From: CAIVAT01 sp037139855
GTDB taxonomy: Bacteria > Bacteroidota > Bacteroidia > Bacteroidales > FEN-979
DNA: 12,372 bases
Direction of reading: 5' to 3'
NCBI GenBank assembly: GCA_037139855.1
Contig: JBAXFM010000150.1
Coordinates: 1-12,372 of the forward strand
The translations under genes were made by a program, and so were the position numbers. The notes beneath the pieces are model-generated. The model did not search any database, was not told where the DNA came from, and saw only the letters and a program-made list of their open reading frames with translations. Positions 1-8,700 of the stretch are shown here, one piece after another. Position 1 is the first letter of the stretch, and each line of letters starts with the position of its first letter.

Positions 1-418
1 GGTAGTTAAAACCGCCTAGTATAGCATGAAATCCACTGGGAAGTAAGAGGTCCTTTAACTCTGGCGACAAAGCCGCATTGGCATTTGGCGTCCCAATTCC
101 TGTAATCAGGTTGTCGATTAATTGTTGCCATTCCGTTTCTGAAGGGACATGCCATTCCGGGGGACAAATACCTTTCGTAAAGGTTGAAACTGAGTAGTCC
201 ATTAATTCGTCCCACTGGTAAAAACCACCCTGGTTTAAACACCCGGCATCGGCAGATGAGCAATATTTTTCAACCACACAATTGTCTGTTTGAGGCATTG
301 CAGGCACCCCGGTTAAAATATTGCCGTAGCTGAGATTCTCTGTCATCCAGCAGCGGCCGGCAAGGGTGGCAGTCTGATATTGTTTGCCATCGCGCACATC
401 GGTGAGTTTGCCTCCGCA
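1..418 (-). other. FISUMP domain of gene C, truncated by window edge
   Basis: Residues 1750-1888 and onward. It shares with the gene B domain CGGKLTDVRDGKQYQTA, GRCWMTENLSYG, QTDNC, EKYC, GGFYQWDELMDY, KGICPPEWHVPSETEW and the short GFHAILGGFNY segment. The last ~58 residues, including the expected FWTS and RCVKD parts, lie outside the window. Confidence 0.85.
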
Positions 419-3400
419 AAAGAAAGTATTGTTTGTAACAGTGATGGAAATTGCCGGCGCATTAGCCTGGCATCCAAAAGTGTTGGTAAAAGTATAGGTG
501 ACTGGATAGCTTCCCGCGCTTGCTCCGGTAGGGTCAAATTCGTAATTTCCTGAACCATTGTTGAATGATACCCTGTTTCCTGAATAAACTCCCTGAGCGG
601 GTAATGCAGGATACCCCCCCCGGAGATTGATTTTTTTTGCACCGGGTGTGGTAATTACATCGAAGCATGCCGTAAAAACCGGGACAGGTTTTGGATTGAC
701 AATGACCGGGAAGGTTGCTGAAGATGTACAGCCGGTAGTTGAATTGGTGCCGGTAACAGCCACAACTGCATTTCCGCTGGTTAACCAATCAATGCTTATC
801 AGATTACCTCCCTGTCCTGAAGAAACTGTTCCCCGGCCTGTGGGAGAAATCGTCCATGCAAAGGTACATGAAGGATCAACCGGCACTTCGTAGGTATGTG
901 ACGCAGTTTCACAAACAGGCCCTGGTCCCTGGACGATGGTGGTAACTGGCAAGGGATTGACTGTGACAAATAATTGTTTTGCAGGGTATCCGGGGCAGCT
1001 CAGAGAATTATGGTAATTGACTTCAACCGTTTGCAACCCGGCAGTGTTCCATGCAATGGTTGCAGAAGAACTACCGGCGCCACCACCTGTAGTGATGCTT
1101 CCGCCAGTGACTGACCAGGTGTAATTTGACATCCCGGTTTCGGTCTGGTAAATTTTATTCGTTGAACCCACACACACCGAAATTGGTCCGGCGAGTGTAG
1201 GAATAGGTCTTTGCTGCAACACAACATTATATGACACAGTGGTTTGCTGACAGCCGGTCGCATCAATGGTCTCGGTTACCGTCACTATTCCGGGGGAAGC
1301 TGTGTAAGGCCCCCAGGTAACGGTTACGGCATTGGTGTTGGCATTCATCACACTGGTGGCGCCGATGATGGTCCAGCTGTATGAATGTCCCGGTACAGAC
1401 GGGGTGGTGTAGGTGACATTTGGTTGAAGTTCGCACACCAGGGTACTTCCGGAAACAGCAGGTGTTGGTAGCGGATTTACATGAATTTTATAATCGGTAG
1501 GGGCACCCGGACACGATGTGCCGCCGGTGAATGATGGAATGATGTGATAGGTGATAAAACCCGAGTTTCCTGAAGGAATTGAGAGCGTTTGTGCAGGGAT
1601 ATTATCTGTGCCGAAGGTCGAAAAACCGGTGATGGGGGCCGTTGTATTTGCTGTCCAGGAAAAAGTTGTTCCAACTACTGTTGAAGTCAGGTTGATCGAT
1701 GCACTTGTTTGTCCTGAGCACAGTGTTTGTTCAAGTGGCCAGTTGGTAACAGTTGGGCTGGGGTTGACGGTCACCACATGGGTGGCCGAGGTTCCGGGGC
1801 AGTTGCTGAAGGAGGAGGTGATGGAATAAGTTACTTCCTGCTGAATGTTGGTGACATTCATGAAATTCACAGGGGAAATCGGACTTCCGGTTCCAGGGGC
1901 AACAGGACACGGATTGATACTGCCCACCGGACAGGCAGCCGACCAGGAGAACTGGGTTCCGGTAACTGTTGAATTCAGTACGATGGGCGAAGAGGCTGCA
2001 CCTGAGCAGATGGATTGTCCCGGCAGGCATGATATTACCGGGGTTGGATTAACCGGGAAGGTTAAGCCGGCAGATGGGCCTGAACAACCGTTTGCATGGG
2101 GCGTGATCAGATAGGTAACCGTCGAAACAACATTTCCGGTATTGGTAAGCATGTCGGTAATAGTATTCGTTCCGATTGACTGGCTGGCAGTAAACCCAGT
2201 GACTGACCCAAAAGGCAAGCAGGAAGCGCTCCAGGTGAAATTGCTACTGGTCACGTCCTCAATCAGCGGGATGTTCAGCGTGATTCCCGAACAAAGTGGC
2301 GATGGCTGGGAATTCATGAGATGGGGTGTGGGGTTAACCGTGACAATGTACGTGTAATTGTCTCCGTTACAACCGTTTGCCCTTGGAGTGATCGTATAGG
2401 TTATGGTTTCAATCGAAGTGCCTGGGTTCGTCAGTGTTTGCGTAATGTTGGGGCCAACTCCCGGGCCGAATCCGGTAACGACCGCAGAACTTGCAGATGC
2501 CGTCCAGGAATAAATTGCATTGGCCACGTTGGAGGTCAGAGGGATGCTGGTTGTTGTTCCTGAACAAATGGTTGAATTCAACGGGGAGGTGGTGAGGGTT
2601 GGTTTTGGGTAAACATAAACGGTATAAAGGGTGTCTCTTCCGGTACATAAGCCTGCATGAGGGTTGACGGTATAAATAACCGATCCTGTTGTGTTTCCGG
2701 TATTGGTAAGAGTTTCAGCAATAACTGGTGTGATGCCACTTCCAAAGCCGGTAATGTTTCCTGTTCCAGCGGCGCCTGACCATGTAAAACTTGTTCCAGC
2801 ACAGGTAGCGGTCAGGTTCACGCTGGTTGTTGCAGCTGAGCAGATGGTATCATGCATCGGGGAATTGGTTACCTTAGGTACCGGGTTTATGATAACCTTA
2901 TAATTTGTAACAGGACCGAAACAATTATTCGCACCAGGGGTAACATGATAAATGACAGAATCCAAAGTGAAAATTCCAAGTTGCAGAATCTGGTCAATGG
3001 AATTTCCTGGTGCACTACTATTTGACCATCCTGTTACATTTCCTGAAGTTTGGGTGCAGGTCCATGTAAAAAGCGAACCGGTCACATTCGAAAGAAGAGT
3101 GATGCCGGTGGAATTACCCTGACAAATCTCCTTCAGTTTTGGGGAATTGGTGAGAAGTGGCACAGGATGAACGGTTACATCGTAATTGTAACTGATTCCG
3201 TTGCATCCGCCGGAATGAGGAATGATGGCATATCGAACAACAGCATCATCATTTCCTGTGTTGATCAGTTGGTCGTTGATTAAAATACCTGGAGTTACGG
3301 AATTTGTTAGCCCGGTTGCAGTCCCGGAAATGACAGAAGAAGTCCAGGTAAATTGAGTGCCAGCCACATCCGAAAGCAAATTGATATTGGTAGAACTACC

Positions 3401-5665
3401 CGAACACAACGGAAGCATTGGGGCTGTCGTGAAGTTCGGTACGGGTTTTACATTTAAGGTGTAATTAGTGGTAGTTGAAGGGCTACACCCATTTGAAACA
3501 GGTGTAATCTGGAATAGAACAGGTTCAATGGAATAGCTGGTGGATGTAAATGACTGATTGATATTTCCAATACCTGTAAGTGTATTCGGAGTTATTCCGG
3601 CTCCGGCTGTCAGTGTCCAGTTGAAAGATGTTGTTCCGATAGTTCCAGGAACAATTGATTCCAGTTGGATTGCTGCAGTTTGCCCACTACAGATGTCAAG
3701 TGTGGAGGGAGTGGCCACCACATTAGGAATCGGTTTTACAGTGATATAAATTCGGACAGGATTGTCAGCCACACATCCGTTTGCATCGGTATAATTCATC
3801 TCGATCCAACGATCAGTACCTGATCCAACCAAAGACCAGGTAACTGCAACTGAGTTTGTTGTTGCCCCTGTAGTTATGGTTCCTCCCGTCGAAATTGACC
3901 AAACATAATTCGTCATTCCGGGTTGTGTGCTGTATATAACGTTTTGAGCGCCCTCACAAACAGATATGGCTGATTGAACAAAGGAAGGAATTGGTTTGGG
4001 ATTGACTATGATATTGAAAGCTACAGGTATTCCTGAGCATTGGTTCAAAGCAGGTGTAACCATGTATTTTACAATGCCAGGCCCGGCAGTCAGATTCGTG
4101 AGCGGATCATTGATTGTGCTCCCCGAACCAGGGGTGACAAAACCATTGACCGATCCGACAGGGAGACAGGAGGAGGTCCAGTTAAAGGATGCACCAACAG
4201 GGGTTGAAGTCAAAGGTATTGACCAGGTTCCAGCTGAACAGATGTTCAGGGTAGTTGTAATGTTTGAAACAGTGGGTACCGTGCGTACTTCAGCAGTAAT
4301 AGCGGTTCGGGTGATGCTTTTACAATTGCCGATGGTAGTTTCAGCTTCTGCGTAATAAATGGTTGTGGTCGTTAATACTGGCGTAACAAAAGGGTTTCCG
4401 GTAGAAAGCTTGGTTCCACCTGTGGGGGTTGAATACCAGCTGATTACGCAGCCGGGGATATCGGTAACAGACAGTGAAACGGTGCCATTTCCGCAGGTGT
4501 AAAATGCGGGAGCCGCAGGAACCGGAGCAGTGGGTAATGCGACCAGTGTAACTATGGCCGAACCTGAAGAGGAACCGGAGCAACTACTGTTTGATGTCGA
4601 AATGAGTGTATAGGTTCCCGGGGTGCTGGTGTTGATTACAACGGGTATGGGGCCTGAATAATTGGTAACCGGTGGCTGATTGATCCCATTGATGGCATAA
4701 GTAAAGTTGTACGGCCCTGCTGCGCCGACTATAGAAATATTTACGGCTGTTTGACTTGTACCATCATTGCATACAGGCCCTCCACCACTGATAACGCCGG
4801 ATGGGCAGGGTGGTATTGGCGCCTGGTAAGTGTTTGACAGCGAGCAGCCGTTTGGAGCATCAACGAATGTAGCAACCAGGGTGTGTACTAAACCATCGCA
4901 GGGAATATTGGGAATGGAGTAATTCATCGGGCTGACAAACGGAGGATAAAGCTGGATCTGCATCGTTGGGATGGCAGTAATGTCTTTGATTAACAAACTG
5001 CCTGTTGTGGGAGGATTTGTGAATTCAACAGTGCCGTTCAGGGTGAAAGTTGCGGTTCCTGGGTCGCATGCCGTTGGAACAGGTGTTAGGGAAAGCACAG
5101 AACAGTTTATAACGATGTTGCAATTTGTATTTCCTGCACCGGTTTGCCCGAAATTCGATTGACTGAAGGTAATATCTGTTGCGGTGTTTGCAAAGTTTGT
5201 AATGCACAATAAATAAAACTGTCCGGTTTGTGCATTCAGAATTGTGCAGGTTTCACTATGAGCACCTGAATAGCTACAGTCAATAATAGCGCTGCTGGTC
5301 AGTCCGTTTGTACAGGCACCTGTTGGTGAAGTGAACGGACCCCAGCAGATAAAATCAATATCGTTATCTCCCCCCGCCACGATTGGTTTATGGTTGGTCA
5401 TAAAAATGGTAATAAGACCAGGGTCACCGATTTGCATAAAGAACCATGCAGGATTAGGTCGGGTGGTGAGGCATCCCCAGCCTCCGGGAGGTAAATTGTC
5501 TTCAGCGGGTAAACCCTGGCCCGGACCTGTCGTAGCGGGATAGGTGATGACGTTGTTGCCACAGAAAACATCTGCTTTATGACAACTGTCATTTCCAGAT
5601 TGACCAAAAAGCGTCTGTCCGACAAGGAAGAGAAGGGTAAAAATGGAGGCAAACCGCAATATCAT
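1..5665 (-). CDS. Giant secreted multi-module protein with FISUMP domain (gene C), 3' end off window
   Basis: The frame is open from ATG at 5665 to base 2, 1888 codons plus one base; the stop lies beyond the left edge. The ATG begins a good signal peptide (MILRFASIFTLLFLVGQ, cleavage probably near FGQ-SG at 20-23). Visible modules: Cys-rich N-terminal domain ~28-182 (CWGPF, SPTGAC, FSQS motifs), a type I recall at the N-terminus of other large Bacteroidota proteins; a beta domain ~188-287; an Ig/SprB-like module ~290-376; a CHU_C-associated Ig-like domain ~380-461 (WYSTPTGGTKLSTG, TTTTIYYAEA); seven ~87-97-residue PKD-like modules at 463, 560, 647, 744, 837, 930 and 1022; a block 1114-1749 shared with the neighbouring gene B; and FISUMP from 1750 (LTDVRDGKQYQTA, GRCWMTENL, CPPEWHVPSETEW). 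About 58 residues are missing by comparison with B, giving ~1946 in total. Most modules carry a Cys near each end, perhaps disulfides. Likely a surface or secreted binding protein; the ligand is unknown and no catalytic motif is seen. Sure of the frame and architecture, unsure of function. Confidence 0.93.
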   Translation of the reverse strand, partial: MILRFASIFTLLFLVGQTLFGQSGNDSCHKADVFCGNNVITYPATTGPGQGLPAEDNLPPGGWGCLTTRPNPAWFFMQIGDPGLITIFMTNHKPIVAGGDNDIDFICWGPFTSPTGACTNGLTSSAIIDCSYSGAHSETCTILNAQTGQFYLLCITNFANTATDITFSQSNFGQTGAGNTNCNIVINCSVLSLTPVPTACDPGTATFTLNGTVEFTNPPTTGSLLIKDITAIPTMQIQLYPPFVSPMNYSIPNIPCDGLVHTLVATFVDAPNGCSLSNTYQAPIPPCPSGVISGGGPVCNDGTSQTAVNISIVGAAGPYNFTYAINGINQPPVTNYSGPIPVVINTSTPGTYTLISTSNSSCSGSSSGSAIVTLVALPTAPVPAAPAFYTCGNGTVSLSVTDIPGCVISWYSTPTGGTKLSTGNPFVTPVLTTTTIYYAEAETTIGNCKSITRTAITAEVRTVPTVSNITTTLNICSAGTWSIPLTSTPVGASFNWTSSCLPVGSVNGFVTPGSGSTINDPLTNLTAGPGIVKYMVTPALNQCSGIPVAFNIIVNPKPIPSFVQSAISVCEGAQNVIYSTQPGMTNYVWSISTGGTITTGATTNSVAVTWSLVGSGTDRWIEMNYTDANGCVADNPVRIYITVKPIPNVVATPSTLDICSGQTAAIQLESIVPGTIGTTSFNWTLTAGAGITPNTLTGIGNINQSFTSTSYSIEPVLFQITPVSNGCSPSTTTNYTLNVKPVPNFTTAPMLPLCSGSSTNINLLSDVAGTQFTWTSSVISGTATGLTNSVTPGILINDQLINTGNDDAVVRYAIIPHSGGCNGISYNYDVTVHPVPLLTNSPKLKEICQGNSTGITLLSNVTGSLFTWTCTQTSGNVTGWSNSSAPGNSIDQILQLGIFTLDSVIYHVTPGANNCFGPVTNYKVIINPVPKVTNSPMHDTICSAATTSVNLTATCAGTSFTWSGAAGTGNITGFGSGITPVIAETLTNTGNTTGSVIYTVNPHAGLCTGRDTLYTVYVYPKPTLTTSPLNSTICSGTTTSIPLTSNVANAIYSWTASASSAVVTGFGPGVGPNITQTLTNPGTSIETITYTITPRANGCNGDNYTYIVTVNPTPHLMNSQPSPLCSGITLNIPLIEDVTSSNFTWSASCLPFGSVTGFTASQSIGTNTITDMLTNTGNVVSTVTYLITPHANGCSGPSAGLTFPVNPTPVISCLPGQSICSGAASSPIVLNSTVTGTQFSWSAACPVGSINPCPVAPGTGSPISPVNFMNVTNIQQEVTYSITSSFSNCPGTSATHVVTVNPSPTVTNWPLEQTLCSGQTSASINLTSTVVGTTFSWTANTTAPITGFSTFGTDNIPAQTLSIPSGNSGFITYHIIPSFTGGTSCPGAPTDYKIHVNPLPTPAVSGSTLVCELQPNVTYTTPSVPGHSYSWTIIGATSVMNANTNAVTVTWGPYTASPGIVTVTETIDATGCQQTTVSYNVVLQQRPIPTLAGPISVCVGSTNKIYQTETGMSNYTWSVTGGSITTGGGAGSSSATIAWNTAGLQTVEVNYHNSLSCPGYPAKQLFVTVNPLPVTTIVQGPGPVCETASHTYEVPVDPSCTFAWTISPTGRGTVSSGQGGNLISIDWLTSGNAVVAVTGTNSTTGCTSSATFPVIVNPKPVPVFTACFDVITTPGAKKINLRGGYPALPAQGVYSGNRVSFNNGSGNYEFDPTGASAGSYPVTYTFTNTFGCQANAPAISITVTNNTFFCGGKLTDVRDGKQYQTATLAGRCWMTENLSYGNILTGVPAMPQTDNCVVEKYCSSADAGCLNQGGFYQWDELMDYSVSTFTKGICPPEWHVPSETEWQQLIDNLITGIGTPNANAALSPELKDLLLPSGFHAILGGFNY
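2..2326 (-). repeat. Conserved C-terminal block of gene C, paralogous to gene B
   Basis: Residues 1114-1888 of gene C, the partner of the block at 5942-8269. It has the same module order, the same VNPTPHL junction at its start, and only one residue net length difference up to the window edge. Sequence upstream of 2326 has no such collinear match in gene B, only general PKD-like similarity. Confidence 0.92.
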
Positions 5666-5689
5666 GTTTGTTTTGAAGCTTAAATTTCT

Positions 5690-5705
5690 TGAACAAGGAT
5701 GTTCA
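5690..5705. repeat. Short inverted repeat in the leader of gene C
   Basis: A perfect 6-bp inverted repeat with a 4-base spacer, TGAACAAGGATGTTCA on the plus strand, lies 25 bp upstream of the gene C start codon. It could be an operator half-site pair or a weak RNA hairpin in the untranslated leader. It has no U-run after it on the minus strand, so it is not a terminator. Short symmetrical sequences of this size arise by chance. Confidence 0.35.
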
Positions 5706-5720
5706 TCATACTAATGACAA

Positions 5721-5760
5721 CAAATATGAAAATAGGTTGCTTTTAGTAGGTGCAAATTTA
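5721..5760 (-). promoter_or_regulatory. Possible promoter elements upstream of gene C
   Basis: The 99-bp spacer between gene B and gene C contains an exact TAnnTTTG match, TAAATTTG (5760-5753), and a seven-of-eight match, CATATTTG (5728-5721), on the minus strand. Neither has a well-spaced TTG -33 partner: the first has none, and the second has TTTG 24 bp upstream, slightly beyond the usual spacing. Gene C could have its own promoter here or be read through from gene B; no hairpin plus U-run terminator is visible after the gene B stop. Confidence 0.28.
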
Positions 5761-5764
5761 CAAA

Positions 5765-8700
5765 TTAATCCTTTACGCATCGCAGGGAGAACGCATTTCC
5801 ACGGCTCCCCGGATAACGTGAAACACTGGGTGTATAAACGTTAAGCCCCCGGGCCAATGCATATGTCGCATTATATGCAGTTGATGTCCAAAAATGGGTT
5901 CCGGTATTCGAACCATTCGTAAAAGCCCAATAGTTGTTGTTGTAATCCATCCCACATAACAATGCATAAAAACTACCGGTGACAACAGCATCCTTCAGTG
6001 TGGATCCCGCCAGTGCATTGGCAACGGGAGCTCCGACCCCTGATAATACATTGTCGATGAGTGATTGCCACTCTGTTTCCGTCGGAACATGCCATTCAGG
6101 CGGGCAAATTCCTTTGGATCCGGGTGTTGCTGCATAATCCATCATCTCATCCCATTGATACATGCCGCCGAATTTGGCGCAATTAACATCATCAGGAGAA
6201 CAATATTTTTCGGGTAGACAGTTGTCTGTTTGAACAGGTCCGGATGGGGAACTCAGAATGGATCCGTAATTCAGATTTTCGCGCATCCAGCACCGGCCTG
6301 ACAACATAGCGGTTTTGTATTTTTTTCCATCACGGATATCGGTAAGATCCCCTCCACAATTGAAGAAATTATTTGCCACACTGATAGAAACCGGCGCTGT
6401 AGCAGCCGGGCATCCGAAGTTATTGGTGAAGGTATAGGTAACCAAATAATTTCCAGGGCTGGCGCCGAATGGATCAAATTCGTAATTGCCGCTAACGCCA
6501 TTTAGTGAAACCCGGTTTCCAGAATAAACTCCCTGTCCGGAAAGGAAAGGGGCGCCTCCCTTTAGGATGAATTTCTTTGAGACCGGTGTGGTGATCAGGT
6601 CAAAGCAGGGCACATCAAAAACGGGATTGGGTTTCGGATGAATGGTAAGGGGATACGACCCGGAGGAATTGCAGAAGTTTGTTCCGTTCGTGGCGGTGAC
6701 TAAAATAGTAGCCGGCCCGCTGGTGAACCAGTCGATGGTGACAATGCTGAGCCCCTGCCCCGAAGATACCATACCCCTGCCAACAGGGGTAATGGTCCAG
6801 GCATAACTACAAACAGGATCAGGAGGAGTTTGGTAATTGTGAGATTTTGATTCACAGTTTGGTCCGGAACCTTCAGTAATTGTCGTGTTGGGAAGGGTAT
6901 ACACCGTTACCGGAAGTTTTTTGGAAGGAAAGCCCGGGCAGCCCATGGCGTTGATGTAGTTCACTTCGATCCATTGGGCACCTGGTGTATTCCAATGTGC
7001 GGTTGCCGAGGCGTTTCCTGTACCTCCTCCGGAAGTGATGGAGCCGCCTGCAATGGTCCAGGTGTAATTGTTCATCCCTGTTTCAGTCTGATATACATTT
7101 CCTGAGGAAGCATCACAAACGGCAATTGGTCCGGTAAGGGAGGGAACCGGACGTTGCAGGATGGTAACATGATAATTGGCCGTTGTTTGGAAACATCCTG
7201 TTGCGTCAATTGTTTCGGTAACTGTCAGTGATCCGGGGGAGAGAGTGAAGGCTCCCCATGTTACGGTTACCGAACTTGTATTGGCCCCGAGAATGGTGGT
7301 TGCACCTGAGATGTTCCAAATATAGGAATGCCCGGGAACATTTGGTGTCGAATAGGTGACGTTGGGTTGTAATTCGCAGACCATCCCTAAACCGCTGATG
7401 GCAGGAACGGGCAAGGGGTTAACGTTGATTTTATAGTCAGTTGGCGCACCGGGACAGGATGTTCCTCCCGTAAAGGACGGGATGATATGGTAGGTTACAT
7501 AGCCACTGCTGCCGGGAGGAATGGAGAGCGTTTGGGCAGAAATTTGCGAAGTGCCATTCAGCGTAAATCCTGTAATGGGCGATGTGGTTGAGGCGGTCCA
7601 TGAAAAGGTGGTGCCAGCAACTGTTGAAGTAAGGTTGACCACGGCGCTGGTTTGACCTGAACATATTGTTTGTTCCAAAGGCCAGTTAGTCACTGTCGGA
7701 CTTGGGTTGATCGTTACAATATGAGTTGCGGAAGTACCTGGACAACCCTGAAATGAAGAGGTAATGCTGTAAGTCGTTGTTTGTTGTATGTCAGTGACGT
7801 TAAAAAAGGTGACCGGCGTTATCGGATTTACAATACCGGGAGCCACCGGGCAAGGGTTAATACTCCCAACAGGGCAGACGGCCGACCAGGAATAATCAGT
7901 TCCGGCCACCGTAGAGTTCAACGTTACCGGGGTAAATGCTGTACCTGAACATATGGATTGACCAATGGTGCATGAAATCACCGGGGTAGGGTTGACGGGT
8001 AGATTTAATCCAACAACAGGTCCGGCACATCCGTTTGCATGGGGAGTGATCAGATATGTGACTGTTGAAACGACATTTCCGGTATTGGTAAGCATATCGG
8101 AAATCGTATTGATACCAGTTGATTGGATTGCTGTAATACCACTGACTGTTCCAGCAGGCAAACATGATGCACTCCAGGTGTAAGTGCTTCCGGCAACATC
8201 CTGTAACAATGTCATATTCAGGGTGGTGCCCGAACATATTGTTGCAGGCTGGTAATTTAACAGGTGGGGTGTGGGATTAACCACAATGTTATAAGTTAAG
8301 GATGTTCCGGCACAGGCATTTGCTGCCGGAGTAATGGAAATGATCGCATTAATGGGGGTTGTACCGGGGCTGTTAGCCGTGAATCCCGGAATATTTCCGG
8401 TACCGCTGGCGGCCAGACCAATTACAGTGTTGGTGTTGGTCCAGGAAAACGTTGTACCGGCGCCGACAGGACTGGAAACTACGGTTACCGGGGTGCCTAT
8501 GCCATTGCAATACGTTTGGTCGGAGATTGGATTTACCGTTGGGGTGGGATTCACCGTAATGGCATAGGTTAATGGTGTGCCGATGCATGCATTGGCTGTT
8601 GGAGTAATGGAAATGATCCCGCTGATCGGCGCTGTGCCTGTATTGGTGGCTGTGAAACCGGGAATATTTCCTGTTCCGCTGGCGGCCAGGCCTATCACAG

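Noticed and set aside
343..5652. Numerous short ORFs on both strands across the left 5.6 kb, suggesting a decayed pseudogene
   Set aside because: They all lie in other frames of, or opposite to, a single uninterrupted minus-strand frame starting at 5665; no frameshift or stop was found in that frame.
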